A program made the position numbers and the translations under genes. Positions 27,689 through 38,698 of a stretch of DNA of 52,948 bases are shown piece after piece; the stretch's first letter is position 1, and each line of letters starts with the position of its first letter. The DNA comes from Saprospiraceae bacterium (GTDB taxonomy: Bacteria; Bacteroidota; Bacteroidia; Chitinophagales; Saprospiraceae), in the NCBI GenBank assembly GCA_016717655.1, contig JADKFC010000019.1, positions 1 to 52,948 of the forward strand, in the 5' to 3' direction. The notes below the pieces were generated by a model. That model saw only the letters and a program-made list of their open reading frames with translations. It had not been told where the DNA came from and did not search any database.

Positions 27689-27726
27689 TAAAAAAAAAGT
27701 ACAAGGCCGAAAGACCTTGTACTTTT
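27689..27726 (-). terminator. Intrinsic terminator of the S8 peptidase gene
   Basis: On the minus strand AAAAGTACAAGG, a short GC-flanked loop, and CCTTGTACTTTTTTTT form a 12-bp stem ending in a T run. It lies just past the peptidase stop. Confidence 0.9.
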
Positions 27727-27742
27727 GTGAATTGTGCAATGT

Positions 27743-30700
27743 TTATTCTACTATCAATTTTTTAGAAAGTGTGGTTCCATTTGATTGGATCGATTTTACC
27801 CAGTACATACCTGGTGTTAGTGAATTGAGGTCAAGAATAAGGTCATTGGTTCCTTTGATAAGGAACCACTCCTTTTGCATAACCAATTTGCCTTGTATGT
27901 CAAGAATGTCTATTTTACATTGAGTGTCATCCAATACCCCAATTGAAATCGTAGCTTGTTGGCTGGCAGGGTTAGGGAAGATATCAATGTGTTCAAGATC
28001 AAATGGAGACACCACCGGTAAGCCTGAGCTGCATGATATAACAGTGATGTTCTTACTTCTAAATGGAGAAACGGATCCGCAACTTACAGTAGATTGTACA
28101 GCAATAGTACCAGAAGTACTTCTCCAGTTTACAACTACGGAATTGGTGCCCTGACCACTTACAATTGTGCATCCTGAAGGGACTACCCAGTTGTAGCCAT
28201 ATTCTGGCACGTTGGTGACTGAAAAGGTAACTCCTTGTGCATTGGGACAAACCTGATTTACAGAGGTAATGGTAGACGGTGTAGTTGGTGTACGTTGAAT
28301 GGTTTGGTTTCTGTTGCTGCTATTGCCTATACAGTTGAAAGATCTCACAGAAAGTGTGCCGGTAGTGCCAAAATTAGGACCGTAAGCCACGGTTACCTGG
28401 GTGGTTCCCTGCCCACTTACAATGCTGGCATTTGTTGGTGCTGTCCAGGTATACCCAGTTGCATTGTTGACTGTTGCAATGCTGTATATATGGGTTGAAT
28501 TGGGGCAAACTCCTTGTTTCAGACCTGTGATGGTTCCCGGCTGGGCGGGTGCATTGGTATATCTCACTACTGACCTGCAATAAGATTGACTCATGCCACA
28601 TGCATTGGCCGATTTTACACACAAATTGCCAGTATTGTATGAATTGCTAAAACTCAGGCTGATCGTATTGGTAGTCGAAGATCCTGTTGTTCCGTTTGGT
28701 TTGGTCCATACATAAGATGTTGCACCTTGGATCAAAGGAGTTGAGAAAACCACATTGGTTTGGTTTCTGCAAGCTCCTGAAGGGCCGTCGATCTGGCTTG
28801 GAATAACCGGAGCTGAATTGGAGTGGCTTACCGTGATACTACTGGTTTTGGAGCATCCGTTACTGTCTGTTACGGTCAATGTAAAATTGCCCGGAGCAAG
28901 ATTGGCAAGGTCTTCAGTTGTTGCTCCATTGCTCCATAGAAAAGTATAAGGAGCAATTCCATTGCTAATAGTGGTATTGATAGCACCTGTAGCCACATCC
29001 GAACACAGGGAAGGCACCGTAAGTGCAGTAACAATGATGTTGCAGCAAGATTCGTCAATTAATTGATTGCAATTGTCGTCCTGATTGTTACCACATATTT
29101 CAGTTACCCCCGGGTTAACTGCAGGGTTGTTGTCATTGCAGTCACCTGTGAGTGTTGAATATCCCTGAGGTGCTGTTGAAGCACATAACAACGATGTTAC
29201 TGAAGATCCATAACCGTCGCCATCCGCATCAACAAAGTAGCTTTGTGGTGTGTTGACAGCAGCATTGTTGTCATCACAGTCAGTATTGTTGGATGCATAT
29301 CCTGAAGGAGCAGTGGCAGCACAAAGCTGTGCACTTACTGAAGAGCCGAAGCCATCTCCATCTCCATCTACATAGAAGCTTTGTGGTGTGTTGACAGCAG
29401 CATTGTTGTCATCACAGTCAGTATTGTTGGATGCATATCCTGAAGGAGCAGTGGCAGCACAAAGCTGTGCACTTACTGAAGAGCCGAAGCCATCTCCATC
29501 TACATCTACATAGAAGATTTGTGGTGTGTTGACAGCAGCATTGTTGTCATCACAGTCAGTATTGTTGGATGCATATCCTAAAGGAGCGTTAGCAGCACAA
29601 AGCTGAGCGCTTACCGCAGAACCGAAGCCATCTCCATCCGCATCTACATAAAAGGTTTGTGGTGTGTTGACAGCAGCATTGTTGTCATCACAATCTGTAT
29701 TGTTGGATGCATATCCTGAAGGCGCAGATGAGGAACAAAGCTGAGCGCTTACTGCAGAGCCGAAGCCATCTCCATCCGCATCCACATAGAAGGTTTGTGG
29801 TGTGTTGACAGCGGCATTGTTGTCATCACAATCCGTATTGTTGGTGCTATATCCTGATGGTGCTGAAGACGAACATAGATAAACACTTGCAGTTGAACCA
29901 AAACCATCGCCGTCGGCATCAACAAAGTAGGCGATTCCTGCATGGACGGCAGCATTGTTATCGTCGCAATCTGTATTGTTATCTGCCCAACCTTCAGGTG
30001 GTGTCAACAAACAAAAGCTACCGGTTGTAATGCCACCATAACCATCACCATCCAAATCACCGTAAAAAATAATCGATTCATGGACGGCCGCATTGTTGTC
30101 ATTGCAATCATCTGGATTGGCCACATAGCCTGGAGGCTGAGAGCAGGCCTGAAGGGTCAATTCTATTTGTCCATATCCATCGTTATCATTGTCCTGGTAC
30201 CAGGTAGTGACAATGCCAGTTGTAATTACCATATCGGCAGTACCCACGCAGCCGGTATTGTCATAGACAGTCACACTATAAGTGCCAGGCTGAGTAACGG
30301 TAATTGATTGGGTTTGGGAGCCTTCATTCCAAAAATAAATGGCGCCAGGGCTTGCTGTTAGGGTTAGGCCTTGACCATTGCATATCTCAGTACCCGAAGA
30401 ACTTGAAATGGTAACCAAATTCATAGAGTCGATGTATTCGTGAATGCCAAATACAGCAAATCCACTTGAAGTGTTCCAACCTTCCAAAACAATATAATAG
30501 GTGGTTGAAGGTTCTGTGTCATAAGAAAGAACCGCTGCTTGTCCACAATTGGGATGATCATCCAGAGAAATGAGATGAGCACCATTGGCATCAAGGATGT
30601 GCAGGTAGGTATCAAATGTACTGCCGCAGGTTCCAATGATTATAGAATCTGTACATGCACCTGTCGTATACCTAAAAAATACATCATTGGATGGCTGTGC

Positions 30701-33525
30701 ATTGGGCCCTGTATAGTCGTTTCCAAAACCGGATGCGGGGCCATTGTTCAGCTCAAGATAATACTCGTGTTGGGCTATGATGGGATTGCTAAATAAATCT
30801 CCAATTCTTGGAATTGCATTGACAGGAAAAGGTGCAGAAAATTCTGAAGGACAATTATAAGATCCCACAACAACCCTTAACAGATAATTGCCAACAGTCG
30901 GCATATAGGTTGTCAATGTTGGAGAAATGGCACTGGTATAGGTAGACCAGCTTGTACCTCCATTGGCCGAAACCTGCCAAGTTAGATCACTACCAGTATG
31001 GCCACTCACGGTCCAGGTTGACAAAGTGCCATTACCAGCTGAGACAGTTGATGGCCCTGATATGGTACCCCCGCTCAATGGCGTGTTGCAAGGAGTAACC
31101 AACTCAAAACGGATGTCGTCCAATTGAAGGTTGCCCATATTGGCAACGCTAGATGCCTGGAAGCCTACATAGTAAGTGCCCGATGTAGTAGGTGTTATGG
31201 TGGCTGTATTGGCTACATTATAAATGGTATTCGTAATATTGGTATTGCTGAATATAACACCCGATGTCATAGAAGCCGCGTTGGCTGCATTGCCCCATTT
31301 TACTTCCAGTTTTTCAGGAAGTGATGCTGAGCTACCCTTGTACCAAAAACGCACTCCATAACTATTGCCGGCAGTCATGGCAAGAGGAGGTGAAAACAGC
31401 CAGTCATTAGCGGCTTGTGTAGTGTTTTTGGGATACATCATAGCATAAGGGGTCGTTCGGGGCGTCGTAGAATTGACAATCCACGAGTTGGGGTCTCCAT
31501 TAACATTTTCTATTACCCAACCGCAAGGAAGCGTATTGCTGCCAAAACTTTGGGAATGCGGATAGGATGTTACTGTAGGATCATTGTAAACAACTTGTTT
31601 GGAATTGGTAGTTGTACTGCCATTGCAAGTAATTACACAACGGAACCATGTGGTGCTTGTGATTTGTATATTATACGAAGATGCCGTTGCTCCCGGTATA
31701 GTTGAAAAGTTGATATTGTCGCTGCTCGTTTCCCATTGGTACGTTGTACCGGGAAGGCAAGCGGTCTGAAGAGAAAGGGTAATCACTAACGGAGCACACA
31801 AAGTGGAGTGTGAAGACACAACAGTATTGATGGCCGGGGATCCCGTACAGTTGAGACCCAGCGCCATTTGCACCGCTGCATGGGCATTCACCCGGCCATA
31901 ACCCAAGTCACTGCTCCAACTCCCGTTGGGTTGGGCAGAAGTATTGCTGTAATAAGAGTAGTTTCCAACTTTTTCACAACTGGTTTCTAATATCTGTCGT
32001 GCCTGTGCGTAAGTAAGAGCAGGATTAGCAGACAAGATCAATGCCATCACTCCTGCCGCATTGGGGCAAGCAGAAGAAGTGCCATTGAAATTGGAAACAT
32101 AGTCGTTGGTAGAATATCCGGCAGTACCTGAAATGTCGGTGGTATATATTTTTACCCCTGGGGCAGCAACATCAGCGTGTACGCCATAATTGGAACCCCA
32201 CCAGCTTTCTCCGTCACAGCTATTGGTTGATTTTCTTTGGTTGCACATGCTCATGGCAATAACGGCAATAGTATTGTTGTTAGAAGCTGGATAAGAGGCG
32301 GCACTACTGTTGTTGTTGCCTGCTGCAAAAAGCACAGCGGATCCTTTACCAGCGCGACCCAGGGTTACTGCTCTTCCAATAGCATCGTTGATAAGGGTTG
32401 ATACAGAACCACCTCCCCAGGAATTGCTTAAAACATCGGCATTGCCATTGTTCCAGGCCCAGTCAATGGCAGTGCTGATCCATCCATCATTGGTTACCCA
32501 ATTGGATCCTGAACTGTAAGCAATACGGACGGGAATAATTTTAACTCCGTACGCTACTCCTGCTATTCCGGTTGCATTGTTGCCAATAGCACCAATGATT
32601 CCGGCACAAGCTGTTCCATGGGCATCATTGCCCTGGGGACCTCCATTGCTGCCCAGACCAGTAGCATCAAATCCAGGTAATAGATTGGCCGCAAGGTCGG
32701 GGTGATTTAAATCTACTCCTTCATCAATTACAGCCACTTTTATACTGGACGAACCGGTTTGTAAGGTCCAAGCATTAAACACCTTCATGTCGGCTCCCGG
32801 TGTTCCATTGTATTGTTGTGAAGAACCGGTATTGTTCAATGACCATTGATTGGAAATAAATGGGTCATTGGTACTCATTTTTTCCAGCAACCTGATAAAC
32901 AGGGGTTCAACAGCCGCATATCTTTTTTCTTGAGTGAGCCTCTGGCATAGTTCAAGAGTAGCTGTAGAGTGGCTTGAAATATTAGCATAATACATTTTTT
33001 CATCAAAGCCATTGACTCGCTCGAGGGAAAAATGATATTTGATTGCATCTGACTTTAAATAGTTAAGATCGGATGCATCATATAACTTAATAGCCAGTCT
33101 TTGGGTAGGAATCTGTGGTGTCCCATCAGTATACATCAACACAGGGCTACATTGTCGATTTTGGGTGATTTAGACAGAAGAGCCATAAAGTCCTCCAAAT
33201 CTTTTTGGTCGGTCAGTTTTGCCTGGACAGCAAATAAGGTGTAACCATCGATGCCTTTGAAGCCGGATCCTTCATAGGTAGCCAGATCAGGAAAGTCTTT
33301 AACGATGGTTTTCATAACTTCTGAGCTTGCATCCTTATTAAATTTAATAGCGATCCTGGCAGAAGATACAGCAAATTTTTCAGCTCCATCGGGCCCCTGG
33401 TATTGGTAATCAGCGGGCATGATTTGTGCTGGATCAGAAGGGATTAGTTTTTTTTGCGACCACCCACTGAGGATGGTGAAAAAAAACAAGGCCCAAAGGG
33501 TGTACATGTTTCGTTTGAGTTTCAT
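27743..33525 (-). CDS. T9SS-exported S8 subtilisin-like peptidase with MopE repeats (frameshifted near the N-terminus)
   Basis: A secreted ~1,927-residue protease. The first 126 codons (signal peptide MYTLWALFFFTILSG and a propeptide-like region) end in a frame break at CCC (33144-33146). Adding one C gives K-I-D-N-V-A-P-V-L-M-Y and joins the long frame. Numbered from the GTG at 33142, the catalytic triad is Asp 140 (VIDEG), His 175 (HGTACAG) and Ser 356 (NGTSSACP). Next come Ig-like and MAM/cleaved-adhesin-like modules (~500-700), a second beta-rich module (~770-900), eight MopE-type D-x-D-x-D-G repeats (~981-1366), a SprB-like repeat, PKD-like modules, and a T9SS sorting domain (I-F-P-N-P-A-S-Q...K-K-L-I-V-E). 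Likely a large cell-surface or released protease. Confidence 0.9.
29043..30202 (-). repeat. Eight MopE-like 46-residue (138-bp) coding repeats
   Basis: Within the S8 peptidase. Each unit has Y-V-D-A-D-G-D-G-F-G, a conserved cysteine, and N-N-T-D-C-D-D-N-N-A-A-V. The central units (about 29215-29940) are nearly identical at DNA level with a 138-bp period; for example TGTTGACA recurs at 29251 and 29389. The first two and the last unit are more diverged, and the last ends in the classic E-I-C-G-N-N-Q-D-D-N-C-N motif. The pattern resembles calcium or metal-binding repeats (PF11617-like). Confidence 0.92.
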
Positions 33526-33547
33526 CTTAGAAATTTTGATTAATCCT

Positions 33548-33555
33548 CAAAGCTA
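33548..33555 (-). promoter_or_regulatory. -7 element of the S8 peptidase gene
   Basis: TAGCTTTG on the minus strand matches TAnnTTTG, 22 nt before the ATG at 33525. No -33 box is clear. It supports transcription starting before the signal-peptide frame, so both frames belong to one gene. Confidence 0.55.
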
Positions 33556-33712
33556 AAATCACTGGAAGGCGCATTTTTTGCTACTTTGGCAACGGGCATT
33601 TCCCATGCACCAACGGTGAAGTACAATGCACATGTGGCGTAATGCAAAATTTATTACATTTTGCTTAAAAATGGGCAATTATAGCACATGTAGATGTCGT
33701 TTTTTTGATATT

Positions 33713-35026
33713 TTATCTGTTGATGTTTTCCAATTTCAAAACACCTCGCGGGCATACAGCACTACAAATTCCGCAACCTACACATGAAGCCCGAACAATG
33801 TCTTTGCCTTGCTGGGCATAGGACTTTACGTCGATTCCCATCTCGCAATAGGTGGAGCAATTGCCACAGCTGATGCATTGGCCACCATTGGTGGTAATCC
33901 TGAATCTTGATTTCATTTTTTGCAAAAGGCCTAGGTAAGCAGCCATAGGGCAACCAAACCTGCACCACACCCTGCCCCCAAATAAGGGATAAAACCCTAC
34001 ACCAATGATGCCTGAAAACATAGCTCCAATGATCAGCCCATACCAATGCGCTAGACTCTGACTGATGGAGATCAAATAACCTGTAAATCGACTTGTTAAA
34101 ATCAGGAGGGTCATCAAGACCACGATTACCAGTATTGAATAAATTAAGTATTTTTCCAGCTTCCATGCCTTCTTTGATTTGTCGGATAAATGGCGGAACT
34201 CATCACCTGCAGTTTCTGCCAGTCCTCCACATCCGCATACCCAAGAACAGTACCAACGTTTGCCAAAATAATAGGTAAGCAATGGAGTTAAGACCAGAAA
34301 GCCCACAGTGCCCCATCCGAGAACAAAGAAGCCAAACTGACCCGAAGCGAGAAGTTGATCGATGTTCCAATCGAAAAAGAAGTAATAATTGAGAGGCCAG
34401 AAATTTTTGAGGTCAACGTATGGTTTGTTGAAAGCTTGCAATATTTCCGGCAATAAAAATGCAAAAATCAACTGAAAAAAAATGATGCTCAGGGTTCTGT
34501 AAACCTGATACCGGTTGTGGCTGAACTTAAATATAACCCGAATTCCCAAGCACGTTATAGCAAGGGTGTACATCGTGCCATAGACAAACCATTCTGAAGC
34601 AGGTTTTCCTTTAATCCAATAACTCAGACCATCGTATAAGCCGATCAAGCCAGAATTAGGTGTATTGTTTTTACCCAGGCCAAGTAGGTCGGGCCTGAGG
34701 TATAAAAGCACGTAGAAAGTAGTCAAAAACAAAGCGAGCAACCAGGCACTCCATTTTTTTTGCCGGATGTTTCCCTGAATGGTATAAAGAGGCTGTGCTG
34801 TTGTTTTTTTTCTGTTTTCAATAGACAAGGTGTACCCAAGTGCGCCTGAAATAATGAGAAAAATTGAGAGACCCAGCGTCCATTGCCTTGGTAAAAAAAT
34901 GAGATCAAAGATGGACAAAAATTGGATGGACAGCCCAAGATAAAGAAGGGTAAGGCATACCAGCTGCAAGCTGGTATATGATAAAGGATTTGTTTGATCG
35001 GTAAGTGCTATGCTTCGATAATTCAT
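33713..35026 (-). CDS. NapH/NosR-like membrane 4Fe-4S ferredoxin
   Basis: A 437-residue polytopic protein (about seven membrane helices) with two cytoplasmic-type C-x3-C patches (C-S-W-V-C-G-C-G and C-R-F-G-C-P) and a C-terminal double 4Fe-4S ferredoxin domain: CISCGNCSTYC and CVGCGICSAVCP. This layout is the NapH/NosR/CcoG-like family that passes electrons between quinols and periplasmic or cytoplasmic partners. It is last in an operon after a FAD reductase (4-nt overlap) and DUF547. The natural partner enzyme is not seen; a link to sulfur or nitrogen-oxide redox is only inference. Confidence 0.87.
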   Translation of the reverse strand: MNYRSIALTDQTNPLSYTSLQLVCLTLLYLGLSIQFLSIFDLIFLPRQWTLGLSIFLIISGALGYTLSIENRKKTTAQPLYTIQGNIRQKKWSAWLLALFLTTFYVLLYLRPDLLGLGKNNTPNSGLIGLYDGLSYWIKGKPASEWFVYGTMYTLAITCLGIRVIFKFSHNRYQVYRTLSIIFFQLIFAFLLPEILQAFNKPYVDLKNFWPLNYYFFFDWNIDQLLASGQFGFFVLGWGTVGFLVLTPLLTYYFGKRWYCSWVCGCGGLAETAGDEFRHLSDKSKKAWKLEKYLIYSILVIVVLMTLLILTSRFTGYLISISQSLAHWYGLIIGAMFSGIIGVGFYPLFGGRVWCRFGCPMAAYLGLLQKMKSRFRITTNGGQCISCGNCSTYCEMGIDVKSYAQQGKDIVRASCVGCGICSAVCPRGVLKLENINR

Positions 35027-36360
35027 GGCCTTTTTCTAAAAAATGAAAAGATAAAAGAAGCCAGACTAGGGTCCCGACTGCTGCTCGAACCTGGGCTTTT
35101 TGAATGCCAATTTTTATAGGTTGCATCTGTAAATTCAGGGTCAAAATTGGCTGTAGCAAAATACGCAAGGACCTCCTTGAGTGGTTTTTTTTGGTTGATC
35201 CAGTCCTCACAAATATGCTGTCTGAGTCGAGTGCCCATCGCTAATATTCCTACCACAAAACCATCACTATGATAAACAATCCTGATGGATTTCTGGCCAT
35301 TGGCATGTTGATGGTAGTGAGATTGAAAAGGGGGCTCAATGGTATTGGGCACATAGCCATAAACCTGATATTCCAGTTCAAAAAACTTAGCAGAATTGTA
35401 CCAGACCCCTTGTTCGTAGATCCTGTTATCGCCGCAAATATTGGCAGCTGCTACCTCACCCATTTTTTTTGCTGTGTACCACACAGCTTCAATTGATTTT
35501 CTGTTTTCTTCGGGCACAGCCAATTCTGCACAATCACCAATGGCATAAATTTGTGAATCGTTGGTTCTCAAAAATTGATTCGTCACAATACCCCGGTTTA
35601 TGTCGAGGCCGGTTTTTGAAAACATGGATACATTGGGCATGACCCCAATGGTGATTCCAACAAAATCGCTTGATAGGATCCTTCCCGATTTACACTCCAC
35701 ACCTGTTGTTTGATGCTCACCCAAGATGGCTAACAATTCCTCATTTGGCAAGATGGTAATGCCTTTTTCTGCGAGGTGTCGGCTTATCATTTCTGATTCC
35801 TCTTTGGGCAGTGCATTGGCCCAATAAGATGATTCTTTAATCAGAAAGGAAACCTTTATCCCTCTGGAGATTAACATTTCTGCCAATTCAACACCGATCA
35901 GCCCCCCACCGATGATAACAGCATTTTTGACGTTGGATGAAAGATGGCCTTCTATTTTGTTCAGATCTTCAAAATGGTACAGGGAACAAACACCGGGTAA
36001 ATCAATTCCTGAACAATCAGGAAGAATGGGCTTTGAACCGGTGGCAAGAATGAGTTGATCATAATGCAGCATCCGGCCATCAGCCAGGTTTAGGGTCTTT
36101 GCCTCCCTGTCAAGTCCCATGACCCTGGATTTGAGAAGATTTATGTTTTTTTCTTTCCATAAATCTGGGGGATAAAGATAGGTGTGAGGTAAGGCTAGCT
36201 GCCCCATAAACACATACATCAATGCCGTTCTTGCGTAGGGAAAATCTGTTTCATCAGAAATTATGGTAATTTGGGCCTTACTGCGATCTCGGATGCCCAA
36301 CGCTGCTGTTGCCCCGGCAATGCCATTGCCAATGATGATGATATGTGGGTGATGACTCAT
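35023..36360 (-). CDS. FAD/NAD(P)-dependent oxidoreductase (Pyr_redox_2)
   Basis: A ~445-residue flavoprotein with two dinucleotide-binding folds: I-I-I-G-N-G-I-A-G at the N-terminus for FAD and V-I-I-G-G-G-L-I-G-V-E near residue 155 for NAD(P)H, then A-I-G-D-C-A-E near residue 285. It resembles the reductase part of NirB/nitrite reductase and rubredoxin reductases, and has a C-terminal extension (~120 residues). Chosen start: ATG at 36360, which overlaps the DUF547 stop by ATGA. It may feed electrons from NAD(P)H to the downstream 4Fe-4S membrane protein, with which it overlaps by 4 nt. Confidence 0.87.
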   Translation of the reverse strand: MSHHPHIIIIGNGIAGATAALGIRDRSKAQITIISDETDFPYARTALMYVFMGQLALPHTYLYPPDLWKEKNINLLKSRVMGLDREAKTLNLADGRMLHYDQLILATGSKPILPDCSGIDLPGVCSLYHFEDLNKIEGHLSSNVKNAVIIGGGLIGVELAEMLISRGIKVSFLIKESSYWANALPKEESEMISRHLAEKGITILPNEELLAILGEHQTTGVECKSGRILSSDFVGITIGVMPNVSMFSKTGLDINRGIVTNQFLRTNDSQIYAIGDCAELAVPEENRKSIEAVWYTAKKMGEVAAANICGDNRIYEQGVWYNSAKFFELEYQVYGYVPNTIEPPFQSHYHQHANGQKSIRIVYHSDGFVVGILAMGTRLRQHICEDWINQKKPLKEVLAYFATANFDPEFTDATYKNWHSKSPGSSSSRDPSLASFIFSFFRKRP

Positions 36361-37064
36361 TGTTTGTTCAAACCCCAATCGTAGTCCATAAAAGTTATTT
36401 TGGCATTGTTGGATATCTTTGTGCTGCTAAACCTGTTAATAAACAAAATGAGGTTGCCAAAATCAGTTTGGTACCAGTCAAAAATTTTACTGATTTTAAT
36501 CTGTTTTGGGGTGATGGTATTGGAGTGTACATCATTGACAAATTGACGGGTGCGTTTTTCCATTAAAACATCAATATTTTTTTCTGTAAATGCTTCAGCG
36601 TGAAGAGGAGGACAGGATTTTGCCCCACAATTGATCAGAAAGTGAATTCCAGGCTCTTTGTAAGGGCTTCTTATCAACTGATTTTCCAATTCATTGAGTG
36701 AATACGTTTTTCCATTCAATACCATAAGATCTACATCCCATATTTTACCCCCTTTGATGTCCATGATTGACTTAATCGGATAGTGGTCTACTATTACTTT
36801 TAAGGTAGTAAGGTTGTATAGATTAATGTAAAATGCCAGCCTTGCCTTTTCATTCAGTTTTTGAGTATTGACTTTTTGCCACTGGTCAAGGACCTGGTTG
36901 ATGGCAGTTTTTTCTTTTGTCAACATCTTATAATTAACCTTGCCATTGGGGTCTACATAGGTTTTGAGAAGTTTGTCGTATACCTTATAGTCTTGAGCAT
37001 TTGGTTGCCATGGAAGGGCCATGATGCCAAACGTTATCAAGATCATTTTTACTGCGGCGTGCAT
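36357..37064 (-). CDS. Secreted DUF547 domain protein
   Basis: A ~235-residue protein with a signal peptide (M-H-A-A-V-K-M-I-L-I-T-F-G-I-M) and a DUF547 domain showing F-Y-I-N-L-Y-N-L-T-T-L and I-N-C-G-A-K-S-C-P-P-L. The family is of unknown function. The ATG at 37064 is preferred to a longer frame from 37106, because a candidate promoter at 37089-37096 would begin transcription between them. First gene of the operon with the FAD oxidoreductase and 4Fe-4S protein. Confidence 0.85.
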   Translation of the reverse strand: MHAAVKMILITFGIMALPWQPNAQDYKVYDKLLKTYVDPNGKVNYKMLTKEKTAINQVLDQWQKVNTQKLNEKARLAFYINLYNLTTLKVIVDHYPIKSIMDIKGGKIWDVDLMVLNGKTYSLNELENQLIRSPYKEPGIHFLINCGAKSCPPLHAEAFTEKNIDVLMEKRTRQFVNDVHSNTITPKQIKISKIFDWYQTDFGNLILFINRFSSTKISNNAKITFMDYDWGLNKQ

Positions 37065-37088
37065 ACTGGAATTTCTATTGAATACAAA

Positions 37089-37131
37089 CATAAGTAAAAA
37101 GTACAACGAAGTACCATAGTGATTATGTTAC
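37089..37131 (-). promoter_or_regulatory. Candidate sulfur-regulon promoter, imperfect operator
   Basis: On the minus strand GTAACATAATCAC (37131-37119) is followed after exactly 22 nt by TACTTATG (37096-37089), one mismatch to TAnnTTTG. It resembles the operators in front of the nearby sulfur genes, but its spacer is 3 instead of 4 nt. It is the weakest of the set. Confidence 0.4.
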
Positions 37132-37173
37132 AGCCATGCCCGAGAAAAAAAAGATGGGCAAGAATCAATTTCT

Positions 37174-37210
37174 TAAAAAAAAAGAAGCCCCATTTCCGGA
37201 GAAATGAGGC
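37174..37210 (-). terminator. Intrinsic terminator of the first CstB-like gene
   Basis: On the minus strand GCCTCATTTC-tccg-GAAATGGGGC gives a 10-bp stem (one G-T pair), followed closely by a TTTTTTTTT run. It lies 33 nt past the stop. Confidence 0.88.
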
Positions 37211-37242
37211 CTCAATGATGTTAATGGTATAATTTAATTCAA

Positions 37243-38658
37243 TTACAGCATGGTAGTTGGACAAACGTATTCTGTCTTTGCAACATCTTGTTTTGATATG
37301 GCTCCAAAACCTCCAATGACGTCAACAAAATTGTTCCAACCCCTCTGTTTTAAGATAGACCCTGCTACCATACTTCTGTACCCTCCCGCACAATAAATCG
37401 CAAACTTATTATCCTTAGGGAATTGGGCCAGGTGCTGGTTGATCTGATTTAAGGGAACATTAATGGCACCTACCACGTGTTCAGCATCGTATTCGCTCTT
37501 CTTCCTGATATCAAAAAGTATGGTATCACCTTTTTTGTAGAGGCTTTCAAATTCCTGAGCAGTGATACGTTCCATAGAATCGGTTTCTTTGCCGGAGTCT
37601 AGCCAGGTCTGGTAACCATCCTTTAAATAGCCAATGACATTGTCATAACCTACTCTTGATAGACGGATAAGACTTTCTTCCAATCTTGCAGGTTCTGCAA
37701 TTAATAAGATTTCCTGGGTAACATCTGGTATCATCTCACCCACCCATTGTGCAAAATTACCATCGATTCCAATGTTGATAGAGTTGGGTATAAAGGATTT
37801 GGCAAAGGCATTGCCATCCCGTGTATCAAGGATCAAAGCATGTGTTTCGTTGGCTGCTACTTCAAATTCTATGGCATTAAGAGGTGTTTTAGCTCTGTCT
37901 AGAACAGTATCGAGACTTTCATAACCTTTGATGTTCAACAATACATTTTGTGGGAAGTAGCCTGGAGGGGTGGTTAGTCCGTCAAGAAGTACTTTGATAA
38001 ATTCCTCTTTTGACAAGCTGGGATCAAGAGCATAATTAACTTTTTTCTGGTTGCCCAGTGTATCGGTAGTTTCTTTACTCATTTTTTTACCACATGCACT
38101 TCCGGCACCATGATTGGGATACACGATAAGGTCATCACTCAACGGCATGATTTTGTTTCTCAAAGAGTCATACAAATGACCCGCCAGTTTATCCTGTGTA
38201 AGGTCGGCAATGACGTGCTGAGCAAGATCAGGCCTGCCTACATCTCCAATAAAGAGGGTGTCTCCGGTGATGATGCCGTGTTCTTTGCCCTCTTCATCAA
38301 TCACCATGTAAGTTGTTGATTCCATGGTATGACCAGGTGTATGGATCACTTTCACTTTACAAGCACCTACTTCGAATATCTGATTGTCAGCAGCAACGGT
38401 AGCGGTATAACCTGGTTTTGCAGTAGGGCCAAAAACGATCTCAGCTCCTGCTTTGTGTTGTAAATCCAAATGCCCGCTTACAAAGTCGGCGTGGAAGTGG
38501 GTCTCGAAAACGTATTTGATTTTTGCATGATCAGCCGCGGCTCTTTCCAAATAAGGATTCACTTCTCTCAATGGATCAAAAATAGCAGCTTCGCCGTTGG
38601 ACTCAAGGTAGTACGCTGCGTGGGCAATGCATCCTGTGTAAATTTGCTCTAACTTCAT
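37243..38658 (-). CDS. CstB-like persulfide dioxygenase-rhodanese, copy 1
   Basis: A 471-residue cytoplasmic enzyme. The N-terminal metallo-beta-lactamase fold has the iron-site motif HFHADFVSGH (His 54, His 56, Asp 58, His 63), His 110 and a His 183 in PNHGAG, as in ETHE1/CstB persulfide dioxygenases. The second domain is a rhodanese fold without a catalytic cysteine; the third rhodanese has Cys 423 in CAGGYRS. This matches S. aureus CstB, which oxidises persulfides to sulfite and thiosulfate. It is divergent from tauE-like and has its own regulated promoter. A paralog of the same length lies at 41574-42989. Confidence 0.9.
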   Translation of the reverse strand: MKLEQIYTGCIAHAAYYLESNGEAAIFDPLREVNPYLERAAADHAKIKYVFETHFHADFVSGHLDLQHKAGAEIVFGPTAKPGYTATVAADNQIFEVGACKVKVIHTPGHTMESTTYMVIDEEGKEHGIITGDTLFIGDVGRPDLAQHVIADLTQDKLAGHLYDSLRNKIMPLSDDLIVYPNHGAGSACGKKMSKETTDTLGNQKKVNYALDPSLSKEEFIKVLLDGLTTPPGYFPQNVLLNIKGYESLDTVLDRAKTPLNAIEFEVAANETHALILDTRDGNAFAKSFIPNSINIGIDGNFAQWVGEMIPDVTQEILLIAEPARLEESLIRLSRVGYDNVIGYLKDGYQTWLDSGKETDSMERITAQEFESLYKKGDTILFDIRKKSEYDAEHVVGAINVPLNQINQHLAQFPKDNKFAIYCAGGYRSMVAGSILKQRGWNNFVDVIGGFGAISKQDVAKTEYVCPTTML

Positions 38659-38698
38659 TGTGATTTTGTTTTATAAAATGAGGTAATCAATGATGGCA

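Noticed and set aside
33136..33525. A separate small secreted protein gene before the S8 peptidase
   Set aside because: It is better explained as the peptidase N-terminus separated by one missing C.
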